Origin: an uncultured Bacteroidota bacterium
GTDB taxonomy: Bacteria > Bacteroidota > Bacteroidia > B-17B0 > Aurantibacillaceae
Reading direction: 5' to 3'
Assembly (NCBI GenBank): GCA_903923915.1
Contig: CAIXZI010000351.1
Coordinates: forward strand, 1 to 6,708
Length of the DNA: 6,708 nucleotides
The stretch's first letter is position 1. Each line of letters begins with the position of its first letter. The notes beneath the pieces were generated by a model, which saw only the letters and a program-made list of their open reading frames with translations, searched no databases and was not told the origin of the DNA. Below are positions 5,205-6,708 of the stretch, one piece after another. The position numbers were made by a program, and so were the translations under genes.

Positions 5205-6623
5205 ATGATTATAGGTAGAAAAAAAGAAATAGTAATCCTGAATAAAAAATTGATTTCTACTAAATCGGAGTTTGTAGCTTTATATGGAAGACGTAGGGTA
5301 GGTAAAACATATCTGATAAGAAATTTGTTTGGAGGTAAATTCACATTTCGACTTACCGGTTTGGCACAGGCAACTTTACAGGAACAGCTGACTAATTTTG
5401 ACATGGCTATGCAGGAACAGTATCCAAAATTAGGTAGCAAAAGTGCAGCTAATTGGATGGAGGCCTTTCAGCAGATCAGACAAATTATAGAAAAATCAAA
5501 ACAAAATAAAAAAATTATTTTTGTTGATGAATTGCCGTGGTTTGATACGCCCCACTCTGGATTTATTCCTGCATTAGAGCATTTTTGGAATAGTTGGGCT
5601 TCTGGCAGGAAAGATATTTTATTGGTGGTATGCGGATCAGCAGCTTCATGGATGGTTAATACACTCATAAACAATAAAGGTGGTTTACATAATCGTGTAA
5701 CTCAAAAGATAAAAATAGAGCCTTTCACCTTAAAAGAATGCGATGAGCTACTAAAAAATAAAAAAATTACTTTAGATTATTATCAACTTATACAACTTTA
5801 CATGGTTTTGGGAGGCATTCCTTTTTATTGGGATGCCGTGGAAAAAGGCTTTAGCGCATCACAAAACATAAATATGCTTTGTTTTGAATCTAATGGCTTG
5901 TTTATAGGTGAGTTTAATAACTTGTTAAAATCACTGTTTACTAAAGCTGAACGCCATGAAGCTGTTGTAACTGCTTTGGCTAAAAAGAGTAAAGGGCTTA
6001 CGCGTGAAGAGATTAAAAAAGAAGGTAAACTTCCAGCTGGTGGCAGCCTTACTCGCCTACTGGATGAGTTAGAAGAAAGTGGATTCATTAGACGATACCT
6101 GCCTTTTGGTAAAAAAAGTAAGAACAGTTTATATCAACTATGCGACTTCTTTTCTTTGTTTCATATTAAATTTATAAAAGAACAAAAAACATTTGATAAA
6201 AATTATTGGCTAAAGTTGATTGATAGCCCAAAGCATAGAGCTTGGAGCGGATATGCCTTTGAACAGGTTTGTCTTGCACATGTTCCGCAAATTAAAAAAG
6301 CACTAGGTATAAGCGGTATTGAAACAGAAACGTCTTCTTGGAAAAGTACACAGGCAAATAACGGCGCCCAAATTGATTTAGTTATTGATCGCAGGGACGG
6401 TGTAATTAACTTATGCGAAATGAAATTTTCAATTAGCCCATTCATTATTGATAAAAAATACGATATTGAATTGAGAAATAAAATCGGCGCTTTTAAAGGT
6501 GATACTAAAACAAAAAAGTCAGTATTTCTTACCATGCTTACTACTTTTGGGTTGCAATCTAATGCCTATTCAGGCAATGTACAAAATGATTTAAAAATGG
6601 ATTTATTATTTGATTCTGTATAA
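5205..6623 (+). CDS. ATPase_2-type P-loop ATPase with winged helix and C-terminal DUF234 (PD-(D/E)XK-like nuclease) domain
   Basis: The 472-residue protein is a full-length member of the 'archaeal ATPase' group (ATPase_2 plus DUF234, COG1672-like, related to STAND/MNS-clade NTPases). The N-terminus has the family IIGRKKEI (2-9), then Walker A G28-RRRV-G33-K34-T35 and Walker B IIFVDE (104-109) with the usual LPW after it. A sensor-like strand VVCGSAASWM (141-150) and an Arg in LHNRVTQKI (161-169) complete the ATPase. A winged helix lies near 245-310 (LTREEIKK, then SLTRLLDELEESGFI). The C-terminal domain shows WSGYAFEQ with E353 and D391-x13-E405-M-K407 (IDLVID to EMKF), the PD-(D/E)XK pattern, so nuclease residues appear intact. 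The ATG at 5205 is the first after an in-frame stop at 5178. No SD is seen. Biological role of the family is unknown; the protein probably binds DNA. No partner gene is in view, and the repeat array just upstream suggests self-control. Confidence 0.93.
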   Translation: MIIGRKKEIVILNKKLISTKSEFVALYGRRRVGKTYLIRNLFGGKFTFRLTGLAQATLQEQLTNFDMAMQEQYPKLGSKSAANWMEAFQQIRQIIEKSKQNKKIIFVDELPWFDTPHSGFIPALEHFWNSWASGRKDILLVVCGSAASWMVNTLINNKGGLHNRVTQKIKIEPFTLKECDELLKNKKITLDYYQLIQLYMVLGGIPFYWDAVEKGFSASQNINMLCFESNGLFIGEFNNLLKSLFTKAERHEAVVTALAKKSKGLTREEIKKEGKLPAGGSLTRLLDELEESGFIRRYLPFGKKSKNSLYQLCDFFSLFHIKFIKEQKTFDKNYWLKLIDSPKHRAWSGYAFEQVCLAHVPQIKKALGISGIETETSSWKSTQANNGAQIDLVIDRRDGVINLCEMKFSISPFIIDKKYDIELRNKIGAFKGDTKTKKSVFLTMLTTFGLQSNAYSGNVQNDLKMDLLFDSV

Positions 6624-6708
6624 AAGTGCCTTCCGGTTTAACTGATTTTAAATAAGATGATTTTTTTTGTAGATTTTTAATATGAATTAATTAAGCTGAA
6701 CTTATTTG
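6624..6708. other. Non-coding tail after the ATPase gene
   Basis: The last 85 bases contain no gene start that can be followed and no copy of the 11-bp repeat. A run of eight T at 6661-6668 lies 37 bases after the stop, but I found no stable GC-containing hairpin directly before it, so I do not call a terminator. The right boundary of any acquired segment is not visible. Confidence 0.5.

Noticed and set aside
6640..6668. Intrinsic terminator after the ATPase gene
   Set aside because: There is a T-run but no GC-bearing stem before it.
4945..6708. attL/attR-type duplication of the tRNA 3' end
   Set aside because: No second copy of the T-arm and acceptor sequence was found downstream and no integrase is in the window.

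Overview
The window looks like chromosomal DNA from a member of the Bacteroidota. It is AT-rich, no convincing Shine-Dalgarno sequence precedes any gene, and the clearest promoters match the Bacteroidota -7 element TAnnTTTG (exact at 4867-4874 before the tRNA and at 5129-5136 before the ATPase). The protein families are also typical of that phylum. I cannot name a genus from the sequence.

Left two thirds (1-4825) is a block of five genes, all on the minus strand. In transcription order they are: a PAP2-type phosphatase (4825-4253), a secreted TolB-like beta-propeller protein (4256-3390), a GNAT acetyltransferase (3387-2941), a large polytopic membrane protein that may be a GT-C or Wzy-like enzyme (2944-1448), and an amino-acid permease of the cationic amino acid transporter type (1431-1, running off the left edge). 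Two junctions are ATGA stop/start overlaps, one gap is 2 bases and the last is 16 bases, so the block reads as one operon. The theme is the cell envelope (lipid phosphate removal, a periplasmic propeller, a membrane enzyme, a transporter), but no pathway can be fixed from the sequence.

The middle (4826-5001) holds a tRNA with a CAT anticodon on the plus strand, most likely elongator tRNA-Met. It has its own promoter and a good intrinsic terminator.

The right part (5002-6708) holds one plus-strand gene: a 472-residue ATPase of the 'archaeal ATPase' (ATPase_2) plus DUF234 type, with P-loop, winged-helix and PD-(D/E)XK-like nuclease domains. Just upstream lies the most unusual structure in the window: four perfect 11-bp copies of TCATTTTGGCC in alternating orientation, at start-to-start spacings of exactly 37, 17 and 37 bases. 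Each 37-base pair of copies brackets a promoter-like element. In each, the first copy supplies the -33 TTG and the second starts at or just after the -7 box. This looks like a duplicated promoter-operator module, or the recognition site of the ATPase/nuclease itself. It is the best candidate here for an undescribed system. The ATPase has no partner gene in view and sits just behind a tRNA, which would fit acquired DNA, but no attachment-site duplication was found.
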